Shown here one piece after another: positions 16,745 through 25,590 of a stretch of DNA of 50,014 bases (position 1 is the first letter of the stretch; each line of letters begins with the position of its first letter). The stretch covers positions 1-50,014 of the forward strand of contig NJBM01000031.1 in the NCBI GenBank assembly GCA_005223045.1, given 5' to 3'. A model generated the notes under the pieces. The model was not told the origin of the DNA and ran no database searches. It was given only the letters and a program-made list of their open reading frames with translations. The translations under genes were made by a program, and so were the position numbers. Source of the DNA: Planctomycetes bacterium B3_Pla. GTDB taxonomy: Bacteria; Planctomycetota; Phycisphaerae; Sedimentisphaerales; Anaerobacaceae.

Positions 16745-19700
16745 ATGTTAGGAAGTATTTACGATCGCATTAATGATTACGGTTCCGTCAAGATTTCGTT
16801 AGCCAGTCCTAGCGATATTCGCAGTTGGTCTTTCGGTGAAGTCCGAAAGCCTGAGACTATCAATTATCGCACTTATCGGCCGGAGAAAGACGGCTTGTTC
16901 TGCGAGCGAATCTTCGGGCCGGAACGAGACTGGGAGTGTGCCTGCGGAAAGTACAAAGGAACGAAGTTCAAGGGAATCATTTGCGACAGATGCGGCGTGA
17001 AAGTTACGCATAGTCGAGTGCGAAGAAAGCGAATGGGACACATCAATCTCGCGGCGCCGATTGTGCATATATGGTTCTTCAAGGCCATACCCAATCGGCT
17101 CGGCAACCTCTTGGCTATGAAGAGCGCCGACCTCGAGAAGATCATATATTTCCAGGAATATGTCGTGGTCGATCCTGGGGAGACGCCCCTTAAAGCAGGG
17201 CAACTATTTACGGAAGAGGAACACAGGGATGCCGTGAACAAATACGGAAAGGCGTTCAAGGCTGCAATGGGCGCCGAAGCCGTCAGGATTCTGTTGGAGA
17301 ATCTTGATCTGGATGAAGTCGGTGTCCAGCTCAGAGAGGCTATTACGAAGACCAACAGCAAGCAGAAGATTAAAGACCTGACAAAACGGCTCAAGATTAT
17401 TAACCAGGTCAAGAACAGCGACAATAAGCCGCAATGGACGGTCATGGAGGTCGTACCTGTGATCCCGCCGGATTTGAGACCGCTGGTGCTGCTCGAAAGG
17501 GACAATTTTGCAACCAGCGACCTCAATGACCTCTACCGGAGGATTATCAATCGAAATAACCGCCTGAAGAAGCTCATGGATCTTAATGCCCCCGAAGTGA
17601 TTATTCGCAATGAGAAACGGATGCTTCAGCAGGCAGTGGATTCACTAATGGACAACGGCAGGTGTCGCCGCTCTGTCTTGGGCAGTAACAACCGGCCCTT
17701 GAAGTCGTTGACGGATATGATCAAAGGCAAGCAAGGGCGATTTAGAGAGAACCTGCTTGGCAAGCGTGTAGATTACTCAGCTCGGTCGGTAATTGTGGTT
17801 GGCCCCGATCTGAAGCTTTATCAATGTGGTTTGCCGAAGAAAATAGCCCTGGAGCTGTACCAGCCGTTCATCATTCGCAAACTCAAGCAACACGGATTGG
17901 CCGATACGATCAAAAGCGCCAAAAGGATGATTGAACGCCGCGACGAACAGGTCTGGGACATCCTGGAAGAGGTCATCCATCAGCACCCTGTCCTGCTCAA
18001 TCGTGCTCCCACCCTCCATCGGATGGGCGTTCAGGCCTTTGAGCCTGTGCTCGTTGAGGGCAACGCTATTATGCTCCACCCGTTGGCTTGCAGGGGCTTC
18101 AATGCTGACTTTGATGGCGACCAAATGGCGGTGCATTTGCCGTTAAGTGTCGAAGCGCAGGCGGAAACTCATATCTTGATGATGACCACTTCCAATATAT
18201 TTTCGCCGGCCGACGGCTCGCCTATGGTTGGGCCCTCCCAGGATATGGTCATGGGCAATTACTATCTGACCAATATGGACACTCACGAAACGCCTGAGAC
18301 TAAAGAAGTGAGGATGTTCCGGGATACTTTTGAAGCAATAATGGCTCTTGAAACAGGCAAAGTCGGTTTGCACAAAAAGATTAAGGTCCGACTCGACAAT
18401 GACAGAGTTGTTACTGATTCGGAAGAGATTCACAATCCGACCATCGTTGAAACGACAGTTGGCCGGTGCATATTCAATGATATGCTCCCGGCGGGAATGC
18501 CGTTTTACAATGTGACAATGTCTCAAAGAAGACTCAGCCGGGTAATTAGCGATTGTTTCAAGTTCACGGGCTCGTCCGAGACAGTGGACTTGCTTGATAG
18601 AATAAAGGATTTGGGCTTCAAGCACGCCACGCTGGCAGGTTTGAGTTTTGGGGTAACGGATCTGAAGATTCCCGCACGAAAAGCCGAGATCATTGAAGAG
18701 ACTGAGAAAAAGGTCGGCAAAATTCGCAAGAACTACAACGATGGCGTCCTGACCGAGGGCGAAAGGTACAATCAAGTTATTGATGCCTGGACAAATGCCC
18801 GAGTGGAAGTAACCACCGAGATGATGCGAGGCCTCAGACAAGATACCAGGGAGGATGGATCGCCATACCTGAACCCGATCTTCCTTATGAGCGATTCCGG
18901 GGCCAGAGGAAGCGTCGACCAGATTCAGCAGCTTGCAGGCATGAGAGCGTTAATGGCCAAGCCCAGCGGCGAGATTATCGAAACACCTATTAAATCGAAC
19001 TTCCGCGAGGGTTTGACCGTTCTTGAGTACTTCAGTTCGACGCATGGAGCACGCAAGGGTCTGGCGGATACTGCACTGAAGACGGCTAATTCCGGCTATC
19101 TTACCCGCAAGCTCATTGACGTGGCGCAAAATGTGATCGTTATTGAGCATGACTGCCAGACTTTGCAGGGGATAACCAAAGGCGCGGTCAGCAGAGGTGA
19201 ACAGGTTGATATTTCCCTTTCGCAACTTATTATCGGCAGAACGGCCAGGGACAACATTCGCAATCCAATCACCAATGAAATGATCGTGCATGAGAATGAA
19301 GTCATAACTAACGAGGCGGCGGCAAAGATCGAAGCTTTGGGTCTTGACGCCATCCGAGTCAGAAGCGCACTAACCTGCGACAGTCCGTTCGGCGTCTGTG
19401 CCAAGTGTTACGGCTGGGATATGAGCACCGGGAAGCTAATCGAAGATGGCTCGTCTGTCGGCATCGTTGCCGCACAGTCGATTGGCGAACCGGGAACACA
19501 ATTGACATTGCGGACGTTCCATACGGGAGGAGTTGCCGAAAGAGCTATTCTTGAAAGAGAACAAAAGGCCACACATGCAGGAAAGATTCAGTATCGTGAC
19601 ATTAACGCTGTTGAGTTCAACCAGGACGACGGCAAGACAGTGACGGTTGCGCTTAAGCGCAACGGCGAAATAGCCATCCTTGATGCGAAGGACAGAGAGC

Positions 19701-21040
19701 TCGACAGGTTCAAAGTGCCCTACGGCGCCATTGTTTTGGCCAGGGACGGCCGGAAAGCCAAGGTCGGGGCCCTTTTGTTCAGATGGGACCCGCACCGTAC
19801 GCCGATTTTGGCGGAAGTGGCCGGCCTCATACGATTCGTTGATGTCATCGAAGGCGAGACCATTGGGATTGAAGAAGAGCGGAAGGGTCAGGCCGGTAAG
19901 CCGATCGTAATCGAGCACAAGGGTGACAAGCATCCGCAGATTATCATAGAAGATCCCGACGGCAAGATACTCGATGTTCACTATTTGCCGGCGGGAGCCA
20001 GAATTGAGGTTATTGAGGGCCAGGACGTTCAGGCCGGTCAATTGCTTGCGCATCAGCCCAGGGCCAGCGGGGGTACGCAGGACATAACCGGAGGTCTGCC
20101 CAGGGTGACCGAAGTGTTTGAAGCACGCAAGCCCAAAGACCCTGCCGCAATGGCAGAGATCAGTGGACGGGTCGAGTTGAGAAGCGACAAACGCAAGGGC
20201 AAGATGACCATTACGATCAGAAGTGAATCCGGCATGGAAAAGGAGCATCACGTCCCGCGTGACAGACATCTGAACGTTCATACCGGCGACCTTGCCGAGG
20301 CCGGCGACGCCCTTACGGACGGTCCCTTGGTGCCGCATGACATCTTGCGAATCAAGGGCGAAGAAGCCCTGCAAAGATACTTGACAACGGAAATTCAAAA
20401 TGTGTACCGTTCGCAGAATGTAAACATAAACGATAAGCATATTGAGATAATCTGTGCTCAAATGATGCGTAAAGTCGAGATCGAATCCGTAGGCGACAGC
20501 GCATTTTTGCCGGGTGAGGTCGTCGATAAATTCGTATTCAAAAGAGAGAATGAAAAGCTGACAAATAGCCTCAAAGTTGCCGACGTTGGAGATGCGACTG
20601 ATTTGGAGGCCGAGCAAATTGTCAGCAAGAAAGAGCTGGCTACTATCAACGAAAAGATCGAAAGCATTGGCGGCCGTGGAGCCACTGGCAAGAAACCAAG
20701 ACCGGCGACCGCGATGACTCTGCTCCTGGGGATCACGAAAGCTTCGCTATGGTCGGAGAGTTTTATCGCCGCAGCCAGCTTCCAGGAAACAACAAAAGTC
20801 CTGACCGAGGCGTCTTTGGCCGGCAAATCGGACCAACTGTACGGTTTGAAGGAAAACGTAATTCTCGGTCATCTGATACCGGCGGGAACGGCTTTCAAAC
20901 CGCATTTGGACATAAAGGTCAAACACCTGGTCGAAGCTCCGCTGCCGAAGGAATTCGAAGAAGTCGAGGAAATCAAAGAAGCCAAAGAGGCTGAGGCAAA
21001 GGCGGACGCCGCTGTCAGGGAAGCTTTGGGAATCAATTGA
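16745..21040 (+). CDS. rpoC: DNA-directed RNA polymerase subunit beta'
   Basis: Catalytic RNA polymerase subunit, 1431 residues. The N-terminal zinc site is C65, C67, C80, C83; the active-site motif NADFDGDQMAVH has the three Mg-binding aspartates at 455, 457 and 459. The second zinc site is in LTCDSPFGVCAKCYGWD, and the trigger-loop region is around SIGEPGTQLTLRTFHTGG. The C-terminus (FIAAASFQETTKVLTEASL, LKENVILGHLIPAGT) is complete, then an acidic Glu/Ala/Lys tail. It closes the rpoBC operon; the next gene downstream is on the opposite strand. Confidence 0.98.
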   Translation: MLGSIYDRINDYGSVKISLASPSDIRSWSFGEVRKPETINYRTYRPEKDGLFCERIFGPERDWECACGKYKGTKFKGIICDRCGVKVTHSRVRRKRMGHINLAAPIVHIWFFKAIPNRLGNLLAMKSADLEKIIYFQEYVVVDPGETPLKAGQLFTEEEHRDAVNKYGKAFKAAMGAEAVRILLENLDLDEVGVQLREAITKTNSKQKIKDLTKRLKIINQVKNSDNKPQWTVMEVVPVIPPDLRPLVLLERDNFATSDLNDLYRRIINRNNRLKKLMDLNAPEVIIRNEKRMLQQAVDSLMDNGRCRRSVLGSNNRPLKSLTDMIKGKQGRFRENLLGKRVDYSARSVIVVGPDLKLYQCGLPKKIALELYQPFIIRKLKQHGLADTIKSAKRMIERRDEQVWDILEEVIHQHPVLLNRAPTLHRMGVQAFEPVLVEGNAIMLHPLACRGFNADFDGDQMAVHLPLSVEAQAETHILMMTTSNIFSPADGSPMVGPSQDMVMGNYYLTNMDTHETPETKEVRMFRDTFEAIMALETGKVGLHKKIKVRLDNDRVVTDSEEIHNPTIVETTVGRCIFNDMLPAGMPFYNVTMSQRRLSRVISDCFKFTGSSETVDLLDRIKDLGFKHATLAGLSFGVTDLKIPARKAEIIEETEKKVGKIRKNYNDGVLTEGERYNQVIDAWTNARVEVTTEMMRGLRQDTREDGSPYLNPIFLMSDSGARGSVDQIQQLAGMRALMAKPSGEIIETPIKSNFREGLTVLEYFSSTHGARKGLADTALKTANSGYLTRKLIDVAQNVIVIEHDCQTLQGITKGAVSRGEQVDISLSQLIIGRTARDNIRNPITNEMIVHENEVITNEAAAKIEALGLDAIRVRSALTCDSPFGVCAKCYGWDMSTGKLIEDGSSVGIVAAQSIGEPGTQLTLRTFHTGGVAERAILEREQKATHAGKIQYRDINAVEFNQDDGKTVTVALKRNGEIAILDAKDRELDRFKVPYGAIVLARDGRKAKVGALLFRWDPHRTPILAEVAGLIRFVDVIEGETIGIEEERKGQAGKPIVIEHKGDKHPQIIIEDPDGKILDVHYLPAGARIEVIEGQDVQAGQLLAHQPRASGGTQDITGGLPRVTEVFEARKPKDPAAMAEISGRVELRSDKRKGKMTITIRSESGMEKEHHVPRDRHLNVHTGDLAEAGDALTDGPLVPHDILRIKGEEALQRYLTTEIQNVYRSQNVNINDKHIEIICAQMMRKVEIESVGDSAFLPGEVVDKFVFKRENEKLTNSLKVADVGDATDLEAEQIVSKKELATINEKIESIGGRGATGKKPRPATAMTLLLGITKASLWSESFIAAASFQETTKVLTEASLAGKSDQLYGLKENVILGHLIPAGTAFKPHLDIKVKHLVEAPLPKEFEEVEEIKEAKEAEAKADAAVREALGIN

Positions 21041-21143
21041 TTCAGACTCGAATTGCAGGTTCGTGCTTGCGGAAATAGTGGATGGTTCTTATTTCTGCAG
21101 AAGCTATTGAGAGATCGTAGCTATTCGGATCCGGGGGGCTGCC

Positions 21144-21977
21144 TCACGCTCGGTGAGGGCGTCTCTGAATTTGTTTTGCCAGCGCCGCTATGGCTTGAAG
21201 TTTCTCAACATCCAAAGGTTCACTCTGACGCCTTGTTTTTTTTGCCTGCTGTGCGCCATCTCCGGGCGTCCCATCGGTTTGCCTGTATTCGCCGAGCCTC
21301 TGCTGCGGCTGCTCGCTGGTGAAGAGTGGTTTGGAAGTTTTTTGCTCAACGCGCTCTACAGTTTGATTGTGGTCTCCGACTGTGTGTTCGTGTTGTCCGT
21401 TTGCCGCAATCAAATCGGCCTCTTGCAGTTCGGGTTCTCCGTTGGCCTGCGTATGTTCCGCAATTTTGCGTTTGAGTCGCTCGCAGATTGCGGCTGGCTC
21501 GAGGGCCTTCTGTTCCAGGCTTCCCTCAGCTTGTTTGCCTTCGGCGATTTTGTGCCGAAGTTGTTCGTTTGCCGCCGTTAACTCGGCAACGTTCTGGTTT
21601 AGGCTTTCCTCGATCTGGCTGCGTTTGATGATTTCTGTTTGGAGTTGTCCGATTCGCTCATTTAGCCTTTCAAGCCACTCGGTTGCCTGCTTCAGCTTCT
21701 CTTTCTTTTCTCGTCTTGTTTTGGCGCGGGCTGAACGCCCTTCTTTCAAATCGTAGATTTCCTCGCCGCGACGCTTCAATTTGACGCCGATGATGGGTGA
21801 ACGCTCCAGGATATGATCTGCGTGCGTTATTACCGCCGCTGCTTTCCGCTGTCGCCTCATAATCAGCAACAGCAGAACCAGGGCCGGTATGGCTATCATC
21901 AGCACCTCCCATTCCTCCCATTGGTGCTCATAATATAGCCACCGCAACAGTCTGCGCACAAAGCTGTCCAGAGTCAT
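21144..21977 (-). CDS. Membrane-anchored coiled-coil protein with 28-residue tandem repeats
   Basis: A 277-residue protein I cannot assign to a family. Residues 26-40 (LMIAIPALVLLLLIM) form one membrane segment, followed by a basic stretch and a long coiled coil (about 85-230). Residues 115-226 are four tandem units of exactly 28 residues (four heptads), decaying toward the C-terminus, with a partial fifth to 240. The best units contain ELTAANEQLRHKIAEGKQAE, much like the coiled-coil linkers of hybrid histidine kinases, but no PAS, HisKA or ATPase domain is present. GGAGG precedes the ATG at 21977 and a strong promoter lies at 22088-22116. It stands alone, antisense, between rpoC and rpsL. 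A scaffold or envelope role is possible; function unknown. Confidence 0.75.
   Translation of the reverse strand: MTLDSFVRRLLRWLYYEHQWEEWEVLMIAIPALVLLLLIMRRQRKAAAVITHADHILERSPIIGVKLKRRGEEIYDLKEGRSARAKTRREKKEKLKQATEWLERLNERIGQLQTEIIKRSQIEESLNQNVAELTAANEQLRHKIAEGKQAEGSLEQKALEPAAICERLKRKIAEHTQANGEPELQEADLIAANGQHEHTVGDHNQTVERVEQKTSKPLFTSEQPQQRLGEYRQTDGTPGDGAQQAKKTRRQSEPLDVEKLQAIAALAKQIQRRPHRA
21300..21635 (-). repeat. Four 84-bp units coding 28-residue coiled-coil repeats
   Basis: Units start at residues 115, 143, 171 and 199 of the coiled-coil protein, each exactly 28 residues. Recurrent positions include KIAE at the start, Q at position 7 and an AANEQ-like end. Divergence grows from the first to the last unit. 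Confidence 0.7.
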
Positions 21978-22087
21978 CTGTTCTTACCTCCGAACCTGGG
22001 ACTTTAGGAGAAACTATTCCCCGGTGGAAAGCTCGACATGAACCAAAAAGAAGCCTTCTCACCAATCCTCCTAATTCTATGGCCTAT

Positions 22088-22116
22088 ATTATAGCACTTT
22101 GCTCAACATAAGTCAA
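22088..22116 (-). promoter_or_regulatory. Strong sigma70-type promoter for the coiled-coil gene
   Basis: On the minus strand TTGACT (22116-22111) and TATAAT (22093-22088) are exactly 17 bases apart. Transcription would begin near 22081, giving a leader of about 104 bases before the ATG at 21977. Confidence 0.7.
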
Positions 22117-22322
22117 AGAAAAAACGCATCGTAGGCACTGTCCGCGACGGTTCATCCTGGCAGCGCCATCTGGCCGACGCGATAAATTGATTCAAAACCG
22201 GATGTCCTGACTGCCTGTAAGGAAAAGCCTGCTGGATTTGAGCATACCTTCGCTTTGAAGTCGGCAGGGATTGTTTTTTTTGGGTTTTTACGAAAAATTT
22301 TGCAATAGGGGCCTAAAATCTC

Positions 22323-22350
22323 TTGGAATTTGCGCAATTAATATTACAAT
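22323..22350 (+). promoter_or_regulatory. Promoter for rpsL-rpsG
   Basis: TTGGAA (22323-22328) and TACAAT (22345-22350) are 16 bases apart, placing the start near 22357, 60 bases before rpsL. The divergent spacer 21978-22416 holds this and the opposite promoter and no gene that I can support. Confidence 0.5.
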
Positions 22351-22416
22351 AATGGGTTATCCTGTCGATTGTCGAACAGAATACGTCAATGATTAGAACC
22401 AGGGATTACGAGTATT

Positions 22417-22788
22417 ATGCCCACAATAAACCAGTTAGTCAGGCGCCCGCGGGCGAAATCGAAGGGTCACAAGCGCGTATCCGACATCAGCGGTTCGCCG
22501 CAAAAGCGAGGTGTGTGTCTTATTGTCAGGACGCAGACACCTAAGAAGCCGAATTCAGCCCTGCGTAAGATCGCCCGTGTCAGGTTGACCAACGGCAAAG
22601 AAGTTACAGCTTACATACCCGGGATTGACCATAACCTCCAGGAGCACAGCACGGTTATCATTCGCGGAGGCCGGGTCAGAGACCTGCCGGGAGTACGGTA
22701 TCATATTGTCCGCGGTGTTCTCGACTGTGCCGGCGTGGCTAATCGACAGCAGGGCAGAAGCAAATATGGTGCGAAAAAAACGAAATAG
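22417..22788 (+). CDS. rpsL: Ribosomal protein S12
   Basis: S12 (uS12), 123 residues, at the decoding centre. PTINQLVRRPRAKSKGHKR, TPKKPNSALRKIARVRLTNG and GGRVRDLPGVRYHIVRG are textbook S12; the lysine of TPKKPNSA, a streptomycin-determining site, is unchanged. It opens an rpsL-rpsG unit that ends at a terminator before fusA. Confidence 0.98.
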   Translation: MPTINQLVRRPRAKSKGHKRVSDISGSPQKRGVCLIVRTQTPKKPNSALRKIARVRLTNGKEVTAYIPGIDHNLQEHSTVIIRGGRVRDLPGVRYHIVRGVLDCAGVANRQQGRSKYGAKKTK

Positions 22789-22886
22789 GACTTCGTATTG
22801 CGCCGTGCGTGATGCGTATTGCGTAAGAAATCAACACGGAACCCAATACGATATACGATATACGCAATACGATATACGAGGAAATT
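22789..22886 (+). repeat. ATACGA-type intergenic repeat, copy A (rpsL-rpsG spacer)
   Basis: The 98-base spacer contains CGTATTGCGT (22815-22824) and its exact complement ACGCAATACG (22862-22871), a 10-bp hairpin. The block at 22804-22824 matches copy B (33319-33339) at 20 of 21 bases and the block at 22855-22872 matches copy B (33355-33372) at 18 of 18. The right end, TACGAGGAAATT, supplies the GAGG ribosome-binding site of rpsG. Confidence 0.8.
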
Positions 22887-23360
22887 ATGGCTAAAAAGTT
22901 TACCGCTTCAAGTCAACAATTAAAGCCGGATCCAAGGTATAACAGCAGGTTGGTAGCAAAATTCATCAACTGTTTGATGTGGGACGGCAAGAAAAGCACT
23001 GCCCAGCGGGTCTTCAACGATGCTATGGCTATCATGGAGGAGAAGGTCCCGGACGCCGGAGCACTTGAAGTGTTCGAGAAGGCGATTAACAACGCAAGAC
23101 CGCTAATCGAGGTCCGCAGCAAGCGTGTTGGAGGGGCCAGTTATCAGGTCCCGATGCAGGTAAGCGCCAAGCGCCAGCAATCTCTTGCCTTCAGGTGGAT
23201 ATTGGCGGCAGCCAGATCCAAGAAAGGCAGGCCCATGTGCGAGCGTTTGGCTTCGGAGTTGATGGACGCCTATAACGAGCGAGGCGGCGCAATGACCACG
23301 CGGGAAAATATCCATAGAATGGCCGATGCGAATAAGGCGTTTGCTCACTTCGCCTGGTAA
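22887..23360 (+). CDS. rpsG: Ribosomal protein S7
   Basis: S7 (uS7), 157 residues, a primary binder of the 16S rRNA head that contacts the E-site tRNA. Segments KFINCLMWDGKKSTAQRVFN, AINNARPLIEVRSKRVGGAS and the end RENIHRMADANKAFAHFAW fit the family. Its ribosome-binding site is inside repeat copy A. A terminator follows 16 bases after the stop. Confidence 0.98.
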   Translation: MAKKFTASSQQLKPDPRYNSRLVAKFINCLMWDGKKSTAQRVFNDAMAIMEEKVPDAGALEVFEKAINNARPLIEVRSKRVGGASYQVPMQVSAKRQQSLAFRWILAAARSKKGRPMCERLASELMDAYNERGGAMTTRENIHRMADANKAFAHFAW

Positions 23361-23376
23361 AAGTTTGTACTTGTCA

Positions 23377-23418
23377 CTGCCACGGTGCATTATCGAGAAT
23401 GACCGTGGCAGTTTTTTT
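23377..23418 (+). terminator. Intrinsic terminator after rpsG
   Basis: CTGCCACGGT (23377-23386) pairs perfectly with ACCGTGGCAG (23402-23411); inside, CATT and AATG extend the stem around loop ATCGAG. Seven T follow directly (23412-23418). This should end rpsL-rpsG transcripts, or partly attenuate them, before fusA. Confidence 0.9.
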
Positions 23419-23448
23419 ATACGGTGTTGCCGGGTGCAAATTGCCGTG

Positions 23449-23497
23449 TAGGGGCAGGCCTTTATGCCTGCCCGGGGCAACCATATAGGGTTGTCTC
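23449..23497 (+). repeat. Double GC palindrome upstream of fusA
   Basis: GGGCAGGC (23452-23459) and GCCTGCCC (23466-23473) form a perfect 8-bp stem with loop CTTTAT. A second hairpin pairs GGCAACC (23476-23482) with GGTTGTC (23489-23495) with one G-T pair. The 11-mer CCGGGGCAACC is shared with the rplL-rpoB spacer. It lies in the leader just before the fusA start at 23515. Confidence 0.6.
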
Positions 23498-23514
23498 TGC
23501 GTGAGAAACGAAAG

Positions 23515-25590
23515 ATGTCGAACGCTCTGGAAAAACTACGCAATATAGGAATCATGGCTCACATTGATGCGGGCAAGACGACGGTCACGGAGCGCGTTCT
23601 TTACTATGCGGGCAAGACCTATAAGATGGGAGAGGTGCACAACGGCACGGCGGTTATGGACTTCATGGAGGAGGAGCAAAAAAGAGGCATTACCATCACT
23701 TCGGCGGCGACAAAATGCCCGTGGAAGGACTTTGGGATCAACCTGATCGATACGCCGGGGCACATTGACTTTACCGCTGAGGTCGAAAGGTCGTTGTGTG
23801 TTCTCGACGGGGCCGTAGCGGTATTTGATGGAAGCGAGGGCGTACAAGCACAGAGTGAAACTGTCTGGAGGCAGGGACAGAAGTACGACCTGCCTTGTCT
23901 CTGCTTCGTGAATAAGATGGACAAGGTGGGCGCCGATTTCGAGATGACCATTGAGAGCATTTGTGACAAGCTCCTTGCAAATCCTATTTTAGTGCAGCTT
24001 CCCATCGGCGCCGAGGACTCTTTCGCCGGGGTCATCGATCTAATAAAGATGCAGGCGGTTTTTTATCAAACCGAACAAATGGGGGCTACGTTTGAAGAAA
24101 CTGAAATCCCCGCCGAACTACAGCAAAATGCCCGGCAGCACAGAAACCAGATGATTGAGCTTGCTGCCGAGTATGATGCCGAGCTAATGGACAACTATGT
24201 CCACGATAAACCGATCGATGCCGAGATGATCGACAGAGCAATTAGAAAAGGGACTTTGAGTAACAAGCTTCATCCGGTGTTCGTCGGATCCGCTTTGAAA
24301 TATATTGGAGTGCAAAGACTGCTCGACGGCGTCGTGGCTTATTTGCCGTCTCCACTCGACAAGAGTGTGCTGACCGGCCACAAACCGAACGATAAGAAAA
24401 AGAAAATATCAATCAAGTGCGATCAGAGTGGCAGCCTGGTGGCGCTCGCATTTAAGATCACCAGCGATGTACACGGCGATCTGAGCTTCCTGAGAATCTA
24501 TCAAGGCAGACTGAAGACAAGCAGTAGAGTGTTGAATGCCAACCGCAACCGGCGGGAGAATATTACCAGAATATTTGAGATGCACGCCAAGGAGCGAAAA
24601 TCTCTGGATTCGGCCGGCGCCGGCGACATCGTCGCGGTGGTGGGGCTTAAACAAACGCTGACAGGCGATACAATTTGTGACCCCAAGAAACCGGTTTGCC
24701 TGCCGAGTATCACGTTTCCTCAAACGGTAATGAATATGTCGATAGAGCCAAAGACCGCTGCCGAGAAGGTTAAATTGGCGGATGCACTGGCCGGCTTGAG
24801 ACGTGAGGATCCGACTTTTGAGTGCAAAACGGACACCGAAACGGGCCAGACCATAATCAGCGGAATGGGCGAATTACACTTGGAGGTACTACAGCACAAG
24901 CTGGTGCGGGACAAAGGAGTGGACGTCAGGGTGGGCAAGCCAAGGGTCGCCTACAGGGAGGCTATCACAAAGACCGCACAAGCCGAGGGCAAATTCGTCC
25001 GGCAAACAGGCGGACACGGTCAGTACGGGCACGTCGTTTTGCAGGTCGAGCCGCTGCTGACCGAGGATGGCCACTGGAGCAGCGATGTGGCATTTGATAG
25101 CACAGCTCCCGGCGATGCAGTGCCGAGAGAATACGTCCCTAATGTGGAAAGAGGCAGCAGAGATGCATTAGGCAGCGGCGCATTGGCGGGTTATCCCGTT
25201 GTTGGAATTAAGGTTACGTTGCTTGACGGTTCGTTTCATTCTGTCGATTCATCGGGTTTAGCCTTTGAGCAGGCTGCTGCGAAAGCCCTGGAAAAAGCAA
25301 TCGAAGCGGCAGAACCGGTCCTGCTCGAACCCATGATGCGGCTCCAGGTAGTTGTGCCTCTGGCTAATTTCGGGGCCGTCCAGGGCAACTTGCTCGCGAA
25401 GAGGGGCCTGATTACCAATTGTCGCGTGCATGGGAACATGCAGGTCATTGACGCCAAGGCGCCGCTTGTGGAAACTTTTGGCTATTCGAGCGAGATTAGA
25501 AGTGTGACGGCCGGCAGGGGAACGTTTACTATGGAGCCGCTGAACTACGAGAAAGTTCCGGAGCAGATCGCCAGGCAAATAATTTTTTAG
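23515..25590 (+). CDS. fusA: Translation elongation factor G
   Basis: EF-G, the translocation GTPase, 691 residues. G1 is AHIDAGKTT (15-23), switch I ends EEQKRGITITSAAT, G3 is DTPGHIDF and G4 is NKMD. Domain III-V signatures GMGELHLEVL, GGHGQYGHV and MEPLNYEKVP are present. The ATG at 23515 follows AACGAAAG and matches the usual EF-G N-terminus; the frame is open to 23464 through the palindromic repeat and is not expected to be translated. A terminator separates it from rpsG, so fusA probably has separate or read-through expression. Confidence 0.98.
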   Translation: MSNALEKLRNIGIMAHIDAGKTTVTERVLYYAGKTYKMGEVHNGTAVMDFMEEEQKRGITITSAATKCPWKDFGINLIDTPGHIDFTAEVERSLCVLDGAVAVFDGSEGVQAQSETVWRQGQKYDLPCLCFVNKMDKVGADFEMTIESICDKLLANPILVQLPIGAEDSFAGVIDLIKMQAVFYQTEQMGATFEETEIPAELQQNARQHRNQMIELAAEYDAELMDNYVHDKPIDAEMIDRAIRKGTLSNKLHPVFVGSALKYIGVQRLLDGVVAYLPSPLDKSVLTGHKPNDKKKKISIKCDQSGSLVALAFKITSDVHGDLSFLRIYQGRLKTSSRVLNANRNRRENITRIFEMHAKERKSLDSAGAGDIVAVVGLKQTLTGDTICDPKKPVCLPSITFPQTVMNMSIEPKTAAEKVKLADALAGLRREDPTFECKTDTETGQTIISGMGELHLEVLQHKLVRDKGVDVRVGKPRVAYREAITKTAQAEGKFVRQTGGHGQYGHVVLQVEPLLTEDGHWSSDVAFDSTAPGDAVPREYVPNVERGSRDALGSGALAGYPVVGIKVTLLDGSFHSVDSSGLAFEQAAAKALEKAIEAAEPVLLEPMMRLQVVVPLANFGAVQGNLLAKRGLITNCRVHGNMQVIDAKAPLVETFGYSSEIRSVTAGRGTFTMEPLNYEKVPEQIARQIIF

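Noticed and set aside
19436..20617. Long minus-strand open frame (393 codons) opposite rpoC
   Set aside because: It is fully inside rpoC, has no recognisable motif, and rpoC is certain on the other strand.
21142..21158. CCTCAC/GTGAGG hairpin at the end of the coiled-coil gene as terminator
   Set aside because: The stem overlaps the stop codon and no T tract follows on either strand.
22789..22886. Insertion sequence or CRISPR remnant in the rpsL-rpsG spacer
   Set aside because: No transposase, no target duplication and no spacer pattern; it fits a small intergenic repeat.
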